A stretch of DNA of 64,000 nucleotides from Pseudomonas sp. MM211 (GCF_020386635.1 NZ_CP081942.1:2542001-2606000), one strand, 5' to 3'. Shown: positions 54,320-64,000, counted from the first letter of the stretch. A program made the numbers and translations. The notes: generated from the letters alone by a model not told the origin.

Positions 54320-55122
54320 GCGGAGCAAGCGAACAACGCGGGCGTAGCTGGTTTCAGGTATTGACCGCAGGCGCTACCCCGCTGGAAGGCCTGCCGGCTT
54401 CGCTGCTAGTGGCCGACGGCGTACTTGGCGAGCAGCCGGTGCGCTACCTCGCGGTGGTAGCCGATGGCAGCAATCCGTTTCCCCGCGCCCGTAATGGTGA
54501 GGTAGGGCTGCTCGAGGGCTGGGGGCTGGCCAAGGCCGTGGATGACGTCATCCAGGCCGACGCCAATGGCTCGCACAAGCGAGCGCTGATCGCCATCGTC
54601 GATGTACCGAGCCAGGCCTATGGCCGCCGGGAGGAGGCTTACGGCATTCACCAGGCTCTGGCCGCGGCGGTCGACAGCTATGCCCGTGCCCGTTTGGCGG
54701 GGCATGCGGTGATCGGCCTGCTGGTCGGCAAGGCGATGTCCGGTGCTTTTCTGGCTCACGGTTACCAGGCGCAGCGGCTCATCGCCCTGCGCGATCCTGG
54801 CGTCATGGTGCATGCCATGGGCAAGGCGGCGGCTGCACGGATCACGCTACGCAGCATCGAGGAACTGGAAAGCCTGGCAGCCAGCATCCCGCCGATGGCC
54901 TACGACCTGGACAGCTACGGCTCCCTCGGCCTGCTCTGGGAAACCCTGTCGGTCGAGAACATCGCGCAGCCCACCGGCGACGATCGCACGCGGGTGGAGG
55001 GCTGCCTGATCAAAGCATTGGCGGATATCGCCGGTGGCAGCAAGGATCTGCGCAGTCGTCTGGGTGCGCCCAATCGAGCGGCGTCTTCACGGGTACGCGA
55101 GCTGTTACGCGCCGAGTGGTAG
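54316..55122 (+). CDS. mdcE: Malonate decarboxylase gamma subunit
   Basis: A 268-residue crotonase-fold partner of MdcD. Features are RYLAVVADGSNPFPRARNGE near residue 42, ALIAIVDVPSQAYGRREEAY near 95, then GLLVGKAMSGAFLAHGYQAQ near 140 and HAMGKAAAARIT. A 4-bp overlap with mdcD indicates tight coupling. Together they decarboxylate malonyl-S-MdcC to acetyl-S-MdcC. Confidence 0.95.
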   Translation: MSGASEQRGRSWFQVLTAGATPLEGLPASLLVADGVLGEQPVRYLAVVADGSNPFPRARNGEVGLLEGWGLAKAVDDVIQADANGSHKRALIAIVDVPSQAYGRREEAYGIHQALAAAVDSYARARLAGHAVIGLLVGKAMSGAFLAHGYQAQRLIALRDPGVMVHAMGKAAAARITLRSIEELESLAASIPPMAYDLDSYGSLGLLWETLSVENIAQPTGDDRTRVEGCLIKALADIAGGSKDLRSRLGAPNRAASSRVRELLRAEW

Positions 55123-55162
55123 CAGGTGCTCGGCAGTCGTTGCATGGGGCGAGGAGTCTCTG

Positions 55163-55810
55163 ATGATCAATGAAGCGTCGATGGTGCCCAACCCCCATGA
55201 TTTGCTGTGGGGCTTTGCTGTCGCACAGTTGCCACTGGACGCTCCGGCCTGGGTACGTGGCGCCTTGGGGCGCCACGCTCCGGTGGTGGTGCGCCGTGCC
55301 TTGGCCGAGCCAGGCTGGGTGGCCGTAGGCGTTCGCGGCAGAACCCGGGAAGAGCGTTTCGCTACCTGGATGCGCCTTGGCGACGTGCGCCGACGCGTCA
55401 GCCCTGAAGGCGTCGCGCGTACCGGTCGTTGGATGCGCCATGCCAACGGCGCCTGGCCGGCACTGCGTGCGTTGGCCTGGCTCGCGCCACAGCTCGACCG
55501 TACCGGCCTACGCTGGGGCGTGACCGGAAGCCTTGGCTTCGAACTGGCCAGCGGGCTGTCCGCCGCCCACCCGGCCAGCGACCTGGATCTGCTGATACGC
55601 GCCACCCAGCCAGTATCCCGTGCGGGGGCCGAACAACTTTGCAGGCTGATCGACCGGGCCCCGGGCAGCATCGACGTGCAGCTGGAAACCCCTTACGGTG
55701 CGCTGGCCTTGCGTGAGTGGGCCAGTGGCGCGGCAAGGGTTCTGCTCAAGAGCAATGCCGGGCCGCTGTTGGTCAGTGATCCCTGGGCTGCAGAGCGATC
55801 CGTGGCATGA
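55163..55810 (+). CDS. mdcG: Phosphoribosyl-dephospho-CoA transferase MdcG
   Basis: A 215-residue nucleotidyltransferase that attaches the prosthetic group to MdcC. The active-site pattern resembles other nucleotidyltransferases: WGVTGSLGFELASGLSAAHP followed by ASDLDLLIRA (DxD). The start at 55163 has GAGGAG eight bases upstream; ATG 55181 is an alternative. It overlaps mdcH by 4 bp. Confidence 0.93.
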   Translation: MINEASMVPNPHDLLWGFAVAQLPLDAPAWVRGALGRHAPVVVRRALAEPGWVAVGVRGRTREERFATWMRLGDVRRRVSPEGVARTGRWMRHANGAWPALRALAWLAPQLDRTGLRWGVTGSLGFELASGLSAAHPASDLDLLIRATQPVSRAGAEQLCRLIDRAPGSIDVQLETPYGALALREWASGAARVLLKSNAGPLLVSDPWAAERSVA

Positions 55811-56742
55811 GTACGCTCTGGGCATTCCCCGGCCAGGGCGCTCAGCAGCCCGGCATGTTGCATGACTTGCCGGCTGAGCCCGCCGTTCAGTCTTGCCTGG
55901 AGGAAGCCGAAGCAGTGCTTGGCGAGACGCTCTCCGACCTGGATTGTGCCGAGGCCTTGCGGGGCACCCGCGCCGTGCAACTGTGCCTGCTGATTGCCGG
56001 CGTGGCCGGCGCCCGCTTGCTGAAGGCACGGGGTCTGGCGGCTGACTATGTCGCCGGGCTGTCCATCGGGGCCTACGCCGCTGCGGTAGTCGCCGATGCA
56101 CTGAGTTTTGCCGATGCGCTGCGTCTGGTCGCTCTGCGTGGCCAGTTGATGCAACAAGCCTATCCCCAGGGCTACGGCATGACGGCGATTCTCGGCCTCG
56201 ACCTGAACCGTATCGAGCGCTTGCTGACAGAGGTGAACGGGCCGGAGTCACCGGTGTTCCTGGCCAATATCAATGCTGAAAACCAGTTGGTGATCGCTGG
56301 CAGTCATGCCGCGATGCAGGCCGTGGGCGAGCGTGCCCGGGCTGCCGGTGCGGGCGCGGTGAAAACCCTGGCAGTCAGTGTTCCCTCACATTGCGCGCTG
56401 CTCACCGAGCCCGCCGCACGCTTGGGCGAAGCGTTCGCCGATGTCACCCTGCGGCGTCCCGCTGTCCGCTACCTGAGTGGCAGCAGCGCGCGGCTGCTGA
56501 GCGAGCCAGATGCGCTGCGCGACGACCTGGCCAACAACATGTGCCGGATCGTGGATTGGTCCGGCACTCTGCAAACGGCTTTCGAGCGGGGCGTTCGCCT
56601 GCACCTCGAACTGCCTCCCGGCAACATTCTGAGCGGGCTGGCCCGGCGCGTCTTCGAGCCGGGCATGGCCGTCGCCTTTCAGGGGGCTCGCCTGGATACG
56701 CTGGACGCCCTGCTGCGTCAGGAGGTGAACCGCAGCCGATAG
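55807..56742 (+). CDS. mdcH: Malonyl-CoA:ACP transacylase subunit MdcH (epsilon)
   Basis: A 311-residue FabD-like acyltransferase loading malonyl groups onto MdcC. It opens LWAFPGQGAQQPGM, has the nucleophile Ser86 in GLSIGAYAAAVV, and shows NQLVIAGSHAAMQAVGE and the catalytic histidine in VSVPSHCALL. It is the last catalytic gene of mdcABCDEGH; a transporter follows after a 254-bp gap. Confidence 0.95.
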   Translation: MSTLWAFPGQGAQQPGMLHDLPAEPAVQSCLEEAEAVLGETLSDLDCAEALRGTRAVQLCLLIAGVAGARLLKARGLAADYVAGLSIGAYAAAVVADALSFADALRLVALRGQLMQQAYPQGYGMTAILGLDLNRIERLLTEVNGPESPVFLANINAENQLVIAGSHAAMQAVGERARAAGAGAVKTLAVSVPSHCALLTEPAARLGEAFADVTLRRPAVRYLSGSSARLLSEPDALRDDLANNMCRIVDWSGTLQTAFERGVRLHLELPPGNILSGLARRVFEPGMAVAFQGARLDTLDALLRQEVNRSR

Positions 56743-56802
56743 CAACGTCGATTACCGAAGCACAAGAACAATAACTTCGATGCGTCAACGAGGATAAAAA
56801 CA

Positions 56803-56908
56803 ATGGTCATCTACGGTGTAGCTCTACTTGCCATCTGTACACCTGGCCGGTGTCATCACGCTGGAGGGCGTCCTGGAATGGGGGCAGGCGGCCTGGGTGC
56901 GCGCATGA
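56803..56908 (+). pseudogene. Remnant of MadL-type malonate transporter subunit
   Basis: The first 13 codons read MVIYGVALLAICT and, after a one-base shift at about 56839-56842, LAGVI continues the N-terminus expected of MadL/MdcL. After that the sequence stops resembling the family and ends at 56908; the remaining 110 codons of a usual madL are missing. The adjacent transporter is not MadM but a MatC-type carrier. This suggests the two-subunit MadLM system was deleted and replaced. If the match is spurious, the segment is simply a 254-bp non-coding leader. Confidence 0.5.
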
Positions 56909-56996
56909 GCGGGCGCGCAGGATCGCACAGCCAGGCGGTACCCATGGATGGCGGGTCGCCATCGGATGAAGCGAACCAGGTGTCTGGGGAGGGCGT

Positions 56997-58343
56997 ATGA
57001 GTCCGGAAATTGCAACGATCATCGGTCTGGTGATCATGTTCATCGTGGCCACGGCCCTGCCCATCAATATGGGCGCCGTCGGCTTTGCACTGGCGTTCAT
57101 CGTCGGCGGCATCTGGGTCGGCATGGGTGGCAAGGAGGTTCTTGGAGGGTTCCCCGCCGATCTGTTCCTGACCCTGGTCGGTATCACCTATCTGTTCGCC
57201 ATCGCCCAGAAGAACGGCACCATCGACCTGTTGGTGCATTGGGCGGTGAAGGCGGTGCGAGGGCACATCGTGGCCATTCCATGGGTGATGTTCATTGTCA
57301 CCGGCGTGCTTACCGCCTTTGGCGCACTGGGCCCGGCGGCGGTCGCGATCATCGGCCCGGTAGCGTTGCGATTTGCCAAGCAGTACCAGATCAATCCGTT
57401 GATGATGGGCCTGCTGGTGATCCACGGCGCGCAGGCAGGCGGGTTCTCGCCGATCAGCGTGTATGGCGGCATCACCAATCAGGTGGTGCAAAAGGCAGGG
57501 CTGGAGGTCACGGAAATGGCCGTTTTCCTCACCAGTCTCGGCTTCAACCTGCTGATGGCGTTCATCTGCTTCTTCGCCTTCGGCGGCATCGCATTGCTGC
57601 GCCGCGGCCGTGCTGTGGCCGATGAGCCGTTGATCGCCGGCGTGCAGGCGTCGTCGCGGCAGTTCGCTATCGAGGGCCATGGTGCGGTGGTCAGTGCCGG
57701 TGGTGGCACCCTGTCCAATGATCCGCAGGCGCTGGACGAAGTACGCATCAACCGTGATCACCTGATCACGCTGGTCGGTCTGTTGGGCCTGGGTATCGCT
57801 GCACTGGCGTATGACCTCAACGTGGGCCTGGTGGCGATCACCGTCGCCGTCGCCATCGCGATAATCTCGCCGTCCGCGCAAAAGGGCGCGGTGGACGGCA
57901 TCAGCTGGTCCACGGTACTGCTGATCAGCGGCGTGGTGACCTATGTCGCCGTGCTGCAGAAGGCCGGTGCGGTCGACTTCGTCGGCCATGGCGTCAGTGC
58001 CATTGGCATTCCGCTCCTGGGTGCACTGCTGGTCTGCTATGTCGGTGGCATTGTCTCCGCTTTCGCTTCTTCGGCGGCCGTACTGGGTGCCACGATCCCG
58101 CTGGCGGTACCGTTCCTGATGCAGGGCCAGCTCAGCGCGGCGGGCGTGATCTGTGCGCTGGCGGTGTCCTCCACGGTGGTGGACGTCAGCCCGTTCTCCA
58201 CCAATGGCGCGTTGGTGGTGGCTTCGGCGGCGAAGGAAGAACGCGAAGCGTTGTTCCGTCGTTTCCTCGTCTATAGCGGGCTGGTGGTGGCCTTCGATCC
58301 GCTGTTGGCCTGGCTACTGTTCGTCGTGCCGGGCTGGATGTAA
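56997..58343 (+). CDS. MatC/SLC13-type dicarboxylate (malonate) carrier
   Basis: A 448-residue inner-membrane carrier with about ten to twelve hydrophobic helices in two halves separated by a polar loop (residues about 210-245). The N-terminal half shows the MatC-type sequence ALPINMGAVGFALAFIVGGI and FGALGPAAVAIIGPVALRFA. The second half has ISWSTVLLISGVVTYVAVLQ and VVDVSPFSTNGALVVASAA, as in the SLC13/ArsB-NhaD superfamily. It is placed downstream of mdcH, so malonate uptake is the probable role. It replaces the MadLM pair found here in some relatives. Confidence 0.88.
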   Translation: MSPEIATIIGLVIMFIVATALPINMGAVGFALAFIVGGIWVGMGGKEVLGGFPADLFLTLVGITYLFAIAQKNGTIDLLVHWAVKAVRGHIVAIPWVMFIVTGVLTAFGALGPAAVAIIGPVALRFAKQYQINPLMMGLLVIHGAQAGGFSPISVYGGITNQVVQKAGLEVTEMAVFLTSLGFNLLMAFICFFAFGGIALLRRGRAVADEPLIAGVQASSRQFAIEGHGAVVSAGGGTLSNDPQALDEVRINRDHLITLVGLLGLGIAALAYDLNVGLVAITVAVAIAIISPSAQKGAVDGISWSTVLLISGVVTYVAVLQKAGAVDFVGHGVSAIGIPLLGALLVCYVGGIVSAFASSAAVLGATIPLAVPFLMQGQLSAAGVICALAVSSTVVDVSPFSTNGALVVASAAKEEREALFRRFLVYSGLVVAFDPLLAWLLFVVPGWM

Positions 58344-58358
58344 CCCACCGGTTTGACC

Positions 58359-59276
58359 TCAGGCATTCAGCCCGAGGCTGTACATGCGGCACTCGGCAAG
58401 GAGCGCGAGCAAGTTGGGATCGCGCTCCTTGGCTTTCAGGAACACCACGCCGATATGCTGCTGCAGGTGATATTTGGCCTGCAGCGGAATCAGCTTCACG
58501 CGGTTCTCGTAGACTGCCGCGATGCGCCCGGGCAGCAGTGCGTAACCCACGCCGGAACTGACCATGCTGAGCAGGGTGAAGATGTCGTTCACCTGCATGG
58601 CCACGTTGGGTTCGAACCCCGCCTGTTGAAAGACCCGCACACCATCCTGGTGAGTGGCAAAACCCTGGGTCAGGGTGATGAAGGTGGATTCGCGCAGATC
58701 AGCCAGATCCACTTCGGCCTGCTCGGCGAAGGGTGAGTCGACCGGTACGGCTAGGAAAATATCATCGGAAAATAGCGGCAACTGCTCGCAGTCGGAGGGC
58801 GGGTCGCAATCATTCAGGGCGACCAGCGTCGCGTCTAACTCCATGTTCTTGAGCTTGTACATCAGGTCGATGTTGGAGCCCAGGATCAGGTCGATATTCA
58901 ACTCGCTGCGCCGTATCTTCAGGCCCATGATCAACTGCGGCACGGTTTTTACCGTCAGCGAATACAGTGAGCCGAGCTTGAAACGTTCTGCCGAGAACCC
59001 AGCGGCTTCTCGGGTCAGGCGCACTGTGTCGACGACGTCCTGTACCAGTTTCTGAGCCTTTTCCTCGAGCACGTAAGCGCTTTCCAGAGGAATCAGGTTA
59101 CGCCCTTCATGTTTGAAGAGCGGGCAGCGCAAGGCGCTTTCCAGCGAATGAATGGCGCGGTGGACGCTGACATTACTGGTGCCCAAGTCATTGGCCGCCC
59201 GGGAGAGGTTGCCGCTACGCATGAAGGCCAGAAAAATTTCCAGCTTCTTCAGCGTCAGTTCTTCATCTATCTGCAT
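58359..59276 (-). CDS. mdcR: LysR-family malonate operon regulator MdcR
   Basis: A 305-residue LysR regulator. The winged helix is LTLKKLEIFLAFMRSGNLSR with SNVSVHRAIHSLESALR. The effector domain includes GSLYSLTVKTVPQLIMGLKI and GVGYALLPGRIAAVYENRVK. It is convergent with the carrier gene, ending 15 bp away, and completes the mdc locus as in other Pseudomonas. It is expected to activate mdcABCDEGH with malonate as inducer. Confidence 0.9.
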   Translation of the reverse strand: MQIDEELTLKKLEIFLAFMRSGNLSRAANDLGTSNVSVHRAIHSLESALRCPLFKHEGRNLIPLESAYVLEEKAQKLVQDVVDTVRLTREAAGFSAERFKLGSLYSLTVKTVPQLIMGLKIRRSELNIDLILGSNIDLMYKLKNMELDATLVALNDCDPPSDCEQLPLFSDDIFLAVPVDSPFAEQAEVDLADLRESTFITLTQGFATHQDGVRVFQQAGFEPNVAMQVNDIFTLLSMVSSGVGYALLPGRIAAVYENRVKLIPLQAKYHLQQHIGVVFLKAKERDPNLLALLAECRMYSLGLNA

Positions 59277-59345
59277 GGGCCAGATCCGATCCTTGGCGGG
59301 GGAGGTGGCCCGATTGTGCCGCAGATTAGTAGGCGCTGCGTGCTC

Positions 59346-59657
59346 TTAACCGCAGGCGATGCGTTCGATCACTTCTGCTTCGGTAATGTCGATGTTCAGG
59401 CGCTGGGAATCGTATTCCAGGGTCACCATGTCGCCAGGCGAGAGTACCCGTGCGGTGCGTGCCCCGGACTGCTGGCGCGCCTGTTCGACGATTTCGGCGG
59501 TGGCCTCCTGGCCGAGCAGGCCCTGGGCGGCTGCGGCACTGCAGGTGCCATCGCTATGGGCGGGTTTCGAGGCCTGGGTGGGCGCTGTGTCGGTCGAACT
59601 GCAGCCGGCGAGCACGGCGAGCAGAGCAGCGCCGCCAATCAGGTGTTTGAAAGCCAT
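59346..59657 (-). CDS. I78-family protease-inhibitor-like lipoprotein
   Basis: A 103-residue lipoprotein with a signal peptide and lipobox (LAVLAGCSS, +1 cysteine at about residue 19). The mature domain follows the I78 potato-inhibitor-like pattern: CSAAAAQGLLGQEAT, SGARTARVLSPGDMVTLEYD, SQRLNIDITEAEVIERIACG, with two cysteines for a disulfide. Related small periplasmic proteins may inhibit serine proteases; for pseudomonad members this is only inference. Confidence 0.85.
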   Translation of the reverse strand: MAFKHLIGGAALLAVLAGCSSTDTAPTQASKPAHSDGTCSAAAAQGLLGQEATAEIVEQARQQSGARTARVLSPGDMVTLEYDSQRLNIDITEAEVIERIACG

Positions 59658-59871
59658 TGCATGATCCTTGTATCTGAAGGGTTCATTGTGAAGTGCGGGA
59701 GTGTGCCTTTTATCGGACTGCCTTGTCGTGCCCGTGTTCCGAATTCAGCCCATCCGGGCACTGTTGAGGTGCATTAAACTCCAGTGATTACGCTTGCGCC
59801 GCCGAGTGGGGCAGCGGTGCTTGTAGCATTTCTTTACAATGGCCGACTGTTTTCAGGATCAAGGCAATGCC

Positions 59872-60794
<923 letters not shown>

Positions 60795-60798
<4 letters not shown>

Positions 60799-61556
60799 AT
60801 TTCTACGCGATCCGCGCCATCTACCTGTTCGAGCTGGCCCGTACCTGGCGCACCTTGCTGCAGAGCATCGCCACCCCGGTGATCACCACCTCGCTGTACT
60901 TCGTGGTGTTCGGCTCGGCCATCGGTTCGAGCATGACCCAGGTGCACGGCGTCAGTTACGGTGCCTTCATCATCCCCGGCCTGATCATGCTGGCGCTGCT
61001 GACCGAGAGCATCTCCAATGCTTCGTTCGGCATCTACATGCCCAAGTATTCGGGCACCATCTACGAGGTGCTGTCGGCGCCGATTTCCTACCTGGAAATT
61101 CTCCTCGGCTACGTGGGCGCGGCGGCCACCAAGTCAATCGTGCTCGGCCTGATCATCCTCGCCACAGCGCGGCTGTTCGTCGATTTCGAGATTCTCCATC
61201 CGTTCTGGATGCTCGCCTTCCTGGTGCTCACGGCGCTGACCTTCAGCCTGTTCGGCTTCATCATCGGCGTGTGGGCCGACGGCTGGGAGAAGCTGCAGAT
61301 CGTTCCGGCGCTGATCGTCACGCCACTGACCTTTCTCGGTGGCAGCTTCTACTCGATCAGCATGCTGCCACCGGTATGGCAGACGGTGACCCTGTTCAAC
61401 CCGGTGGTCTACCTGATCAGTGCGTTCCGCTGGAGCTTCTATGGCGTATCCGACGTCAACGTGCTGGTCAGCCTGGGGATGATTCTCGGCTTTCTGCTGG
61501 TGTGCATCCTTACCGTTGGCTGGATCTTTAAAACCGGCTATCGCCTGAAAAGCTGA
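60795..61556 (+). CDS. ABC-2 type exporter permease (YadH-like)
   Basis: A 253-residue membrane subunit with six hydrophobic segments. ABC-2 landmarks are [20 protein letters not shown] near residue 28, [20 protein letters not shown] and [20 protein letters not shown], then [20 protein letters not shown]. It works with the preceding ATPase as an exporter of unknown substrate. A structured repeat begins 8 bp after its stop. Confidence 0.93.
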
Positions 61557-61563
61557 AAAAACT

Positions 61564-61670
61564 GCTGCGCGTCGGCCCTGCTGCGTTAAAAACAGGCTCG
61601 AAATGCTCATGTACAAAAGTACATTCCGCTTTCTCGCCTGTTTTTGCCTTGCATGATCCTAGCTCACGAG
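61564..61670. repeat. Structured intergenic repeat, copy B
   Basis: It has the same flanks as copy A (GCTGCGCGTCGGCCCTGCTG at the left; CCTTGCATGATCCTAGCTC at the right) and a similar loop (ATGCTCATGTACAAAAGTAC). The outer stem here is AAAAACAGGC...GCCTGTTTTT, different from copy A but also perfectly paired, enclosing ATGTAC-AAAA-GTACAT. Confidence 0.85.
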
Positions 61671-61743
61671 TTTTTCGTAGGGTGTGAAAGGGTGGGTTCC
61701 AGGCTTTTTTCATGCCATTATCCGGCGCAGAAGAATTCCGAGA

Positions 61744-62352
61744 ATGGTCATGCTGGACGAGTTACTCCAACGCGTTCGAGGCTACAGCCCGCACTTCATG
61801 GAAGCCCAGGAGGGTTTTCCCGAGGCTGCGGTGCTGGTGCCCATCACCCGCAGCGACGAGCCCGAAGTGGTGCTCACCCTGCGCGCCAGTGGTCTGTCCA
61901 CCCACGGCGGCGAAGTCGCCTTTCCCGGTGGCCGCCGCGACCCGGAAGACCGCGACCTGATCGACACCGCCCTGCGCGAGGCCGAGGAAGAGATCGGCCT
62001 GCCGCCCGGGCTGGTGGAGATCGTCGGGCCGCTTAGTACGCTGGTCTCCAGGCACGGCATTCAGGTCACACCCTATGTCGGGATAGTGCCTGACTTCGTC
62101 GACTACCAGGCCAACGATGGCGAGATCGCTGCGGTGTTTTCCGTGCCACTGGCGTTCTTTCGCAACGACCCCCGCGAGGTCACCCATCGTATCGATTATC
62201 TCGGGCACAGCTGGTACGTGCCGAGTTATCGCTATGGCGAGTACAAGATCTGGGGGCTGACGGCGATCATGCTGGTGGAACTGGTCAATCTGGTTTACGA
62301 CGCTGGCATCGACATGCAGCGCCCGCCCGAGCATTACATTCACCTCAAGTGA
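61744..62352 (+). CDS. CoA-type NUDIX pyrophosphatase
   Basis: A 202-residue NUDIX hydrolase. The CoA-pyrophosphatase signature [20 protein letters not shown] runs into the NUDIX box [25 protein letters not shown] with all key glutamates. It should cleave CoA (or acyl-CoA) to 4'-phosphopantetheine and 3',5'-ADP. The ribosome-binding site is poor; ATG 61744 and 61750 are both possible. It forms a run with a gamma carbonic anhydrase-like gene and a small cysteine protein. Confidence 0.9.
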   Translation: MVMLDELLQRVRGYSPHFMEAQEGFPEAAVLVPITRSDEPEVVLTLRASGLSTHGGEVAFPGGRRDPEDRDLIDTALREAEEEIGLPPGLVEIVGPLSTLVSRHGIQVTPYVGIVPDFVDYQANDGEIAAVFSVPLAFFRNDPREVTHRIDYLGHSWYVPSYRYGEYKIWGLTAIMLVELVNLVYDAGIDMQRPPEHYIHLK

Positions 62353-62374
62353 GCCCTGCTCCGAGACCTCTGCC

Positions 62375-62899
62375 ATGAAATACCGTCTGGGCAACGCCCG
62401 CGTCGAACAGCACCCGCAAAGCTGGATCGCTCCCAATGCCACGGTGATAGGCAACGTGCGCCTCGATGAAGGCGCCAGCGTGTGGTTCGGCGCCGTACTG
62501 CGTGGCGACAACGAGCTGATTCATATCGGCGAGAACAGCAATGTGCAGGACGGCGCGGTGATGCACACCGATCTCGGCTCGCCGCTGACCTTGGGCAAGG
62601 GCGTGACCGTCGGTCATAACGCCATGCTGCATGGCTGTACGGTTGGCGATTACAGCCTGGTCGGTATCAATGCCGTGGTGCTCAACGGTGCGCGCATCGG
62701 CAAGCATTGCATCATTGGCGCCAATGCGCTGATCGCCGAGGGCAAGGAAATTCCCGATGGTTCGCTGGTGGTGGGCTCGCCGGGCAAGGTGGTGCGTGAG
62801 CTCACCGAACAGCAGAGGAAACTGATCGAAGCCGGCGCCGCGCATTATGTGCAGAACGCACGGCGCTACGCCGCCGAGCTGGCCGAGCAGGAAGACTGA
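62375..62899 (+). CDS. Gamma-carbonic-anhydrase-like hexapeptide-repeat protein
   Basis: A 174-residue left-handed beta helix of hexapeptide repeats. Zinc-histidine positions typical of the YrdA/CaiE group are visible in the middle ([20 protein letters not shown] and MLHGCTVGD). An N-terminal [20 protein letters not shown] leads the repeats. Carbonic anhydrase activity is uncertain in this bacterial subgroup. Its stop overlaps the next start by one base (TGATG). Confidence 0.9.
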   Translation: MKYRLGNARVEQHPQSWIAPNATVIGNVRLDEGASVWFGAVLRGDNELIHIGENSNVQDGAVMHTDLGSPLTLGKGVTVGHNAMLHGCTVGDYSLVGINAVVLNGARIGKHCIIGANALIAEGKEIPDGSLVVGSPGKVVRELTEQQRKLIEAGAAHYVQNARRYAAELAEQED

Positions 62900-63090
62900 T
62901 GCAAACCGTCGAACGTCCTGTCGCCTCGCCCTGCGTGCATGTCTGTGCACTGGACGAGGAGGACATCTGCATCGGTTGCCAGCGCAACGTCGACGAGATC
63001 ACCCGCTGGAGCCGCATGGAAAACACCGAGCGCCGTCAGGTGCTGCAGCTGTGCCATGAGCGTGCCAAAGACAAAGGCATCCTGCTCTAG
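62899..63090 (+). CDS. DUF1289 small cysteine-rich protein
   Basis: A 63-residue protein with the DUF1289 cysteine pattern SPCVHVCALDEEDICIGCQR (four cysteines), followed by VDEITRWSRMENTERRQVLQ. It probably binds a metal or cluster. It is translationally coupled to the gene before it (one-base overlap) and belongs to the NUDIX/hexapeptide unit, as in several pseudomonads. Confidence 0.88.
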   Translation: MQTVERPVASPCVHVCALDEEDICIGCQRNVDEITRWSRMENTERRQVLQLCHERAKDKGILL

Positions 63091-63140
63091 CGGGATGCGC
63101 CGCCCGATTGCGACACATCCCGTGCCAGCAGTGACTGTGA

Positions 63141-63812
63141 TCAGTCGTTACGCGCTCCGCCGAATGCCGCGCAGCCGCGCATCAGCTTGCCATTGAGGCG
63201 CAGCTCGGCGCTCAGATGCTGTACCGCGCCGCTCATGGTGTTGACGCAACGCTGCGGCGCGATCCACAGCTCGACGCGTTGGCCATTGGCTTCGCTGGTC
63301 AGGTTGGTGCGACCATCGGGCAGCTGCTCTTCCATGTAGGGCAGTGCCAGGGGCTCGTGATCCGGGCCGCTGAGTACCATGCCCTGATTGCTCACGGTCA
63401 CGCTCCAGAACGGCTCCTGGCCGCTGGCGCGCAGCAGTGTGCGCTTGAAGTTGGGGTCGTCGCAGCCGTGGCCCTCACCCTGCAGCCGATAGACGCGGCT
63501 CAGCTCGAAGCCGCCGTCGGCGCCGCTGACCTTGGTCGGCCCCATCTGCCCGCGCAGGTCGGCGAACAGAGCCGAATGGCCATCGCCGAGCAGCTCGCTG
63601 CTGTCCTGGGTGATGCCGGTATTGCCTTCGCTGATCGCGAAGCGGCGTGGATCCTCGCATGGTTTGAACCACAGTTGATCGGCTTCACGGGTCAGTTCGC
63701 CCTGCAGGCGTGTCTGTGATTTTTCCGGATCCACGGGTTTGCCCGTATACACCGCGCAACTGGCGAACAGTGGCAGCAGGGTGAACACTAGGTGTTTAAG
63801 GCTGATAGGCAT
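63141..63812 (-). CDS. COG3650-like outer-membrane lipoprotein
   Basis: A 223-residue lipoprotein with lipobox LFASC (+1 cysteine near residue 19). The mature part has GELTREADQLWFKPCEDPRR, RASGQEPFWSVTVSNQGMVL and a C-terminal cysteine-containing QRCVNTMSGAVQHLSAELRL to RGCAAFG, resembling COG3650 envelope lipoproteins with a META-like barrel. The function is unknown. It is convergent with the DUF1289 gene. Confidence 0.8.
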   Translation of the reverse strand: MPISLKHLVFTLLPLFASCAVYTGKPVDPEKSQTRLQGELTREADQLWFKPCEDPRRFAISEGNTGITQDSSELLGDGHSALFADLRGQMGPTKVSGADGGFELSRVYRLQGEGHGCDDPNFKRTLLRASGQEPFWSVTVSNQGMVLSGPDHEPLALPYMEEQLPDGRTNLTSEANGQRVELWIAPQRCVNTMSGAVQHLSAELRLNGKLMRGCAAFGGARND

Positions 63813-63877
63813 GTGGCTCTCCGTTTGCGAGCGGCCACGTTACCGAGGCCGCCTGGCAATCTCAAGGGACGCTGACG

Positions 63878-64000
63878 ATGATCCGTTGCAAACGCGTTTA
63901 CGAACTAGAGGAGGAGGGTGACGGCTACCGGGTGCTGGTCGACCGCCTATGGCCACGAGGTTGCCGCAAGGATGTACTGCCACATGATCAATGGCTGCGT
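63878..64000 (+). CDS. DUF488 family protein (5' part only)
   Basis: The first 41 codons, cut by the right edge: MIRCKRVYELEEEGDGYRVL, then VDRLWPRGCRKDVLPHDQWL. The VDRLWPRG segment is the hallmark of DUF488. AAGGGAC is the ribosome-binding site. The role of the family is unknown. Confidence 0.85.
   Translation, partial: MIRCKRVYELEEEGDGYRVLVDRLWPRGCRKDVLPHDQWLR

Overview
The window is chromosomal DNA of a Pseudomonas, most likely from the mendocina/oleovorans/alcaliphila side of the genus. Evidence for the genus is a GacA-controlled RsmZ small RNA next to fdxA-mutS-recA-recX, the fumarase-SadC-pyruvate kinase block, the finR/fpr pair, bfr/bfd, rnt-pyrC-motY-argG, the folX-folE-folM operon, and a short LOV protein almost identical in layout to the P. 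putida SB1/SB2 proteins. All organism and orthology statements come from recognising sequences by eye; no search was run. No rRNA, tRNA, CRISPR array, prophage or insertion sequence was seen.

Layout. 0-7.5 kb is a set of small metabolic genes each beside its own regulator: a LysE exporter with a broken MocR regulator, LysR/SDR/nitroreductase, and NmrA-like reductase/HxlR. 7.7-11.6 kb is visibly more AT-rich and looks acquired: a BdlA-like PAS-PAS chemotaxis transducer, a membrane diguanylate cyclase, and an unfamiliar two-winged-helix protein whose gene overlaps the cyclase by 4 bp. 11.8-22.9 kb holds a chemoreceptor, LysE exporter, class I fumarase, SadC-like cyclase, an iron-sulfur reductase, pyruvate kinase, universal stress protein and a PilZ protein. 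23.0-28.8 kb has the GacA site, rsmZ, fdxA, mutS, pncC, the SOS box, recA and recX. 29-36.7 kb carries a LOG protein, a QSregVF protein, tapT, a DMT transporter, an ErdR-like regulator, dgkA, finR, fpr, bfr and bfd. 36.9-42.8 kb is argC-rnt-pyrC / motY-argG plus HopJ and DUF1244 proteins. 42.9-48.4 kb is the monapterin/folate operon, a MerR-type LitR-like regulator, a PilZ-like protein, a LOV photoreceptor and a flavodoxin. 48.9-59.3 kb is the complete malonate decarboxylase locus with a TyrR-type activator at one end and MdcR at the other. 59.3-64 kb is an I78 lipoprotein, an ABC exporter, a CoA NUDIX hydrolase, a gamma carbonic anhydrase-like protein and small proteins.

Common threads. Cyclic di-GMP and surface life recur: two cyclases, a canonical PilZ protein, a PilZ-like protein, a BdlA-like transducer, MotY and RsmZ. 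A second thread is light: a photoactive LOV protein (Cys53 present), a LitR-like MerR regulator without the B12-binding histidine, and paired TGTACA sites in the promoters of that regulator and the pterin operon, with a single site upstream of a monooxygenase-like gene. The most unusual nucleotide-level signal is a two-copy intergenic element, about 110-120 bp long, placed just after stop codons. Its flanks and loop are conserved, but the outer stem differs completely in sequence while keeping full base pairing.
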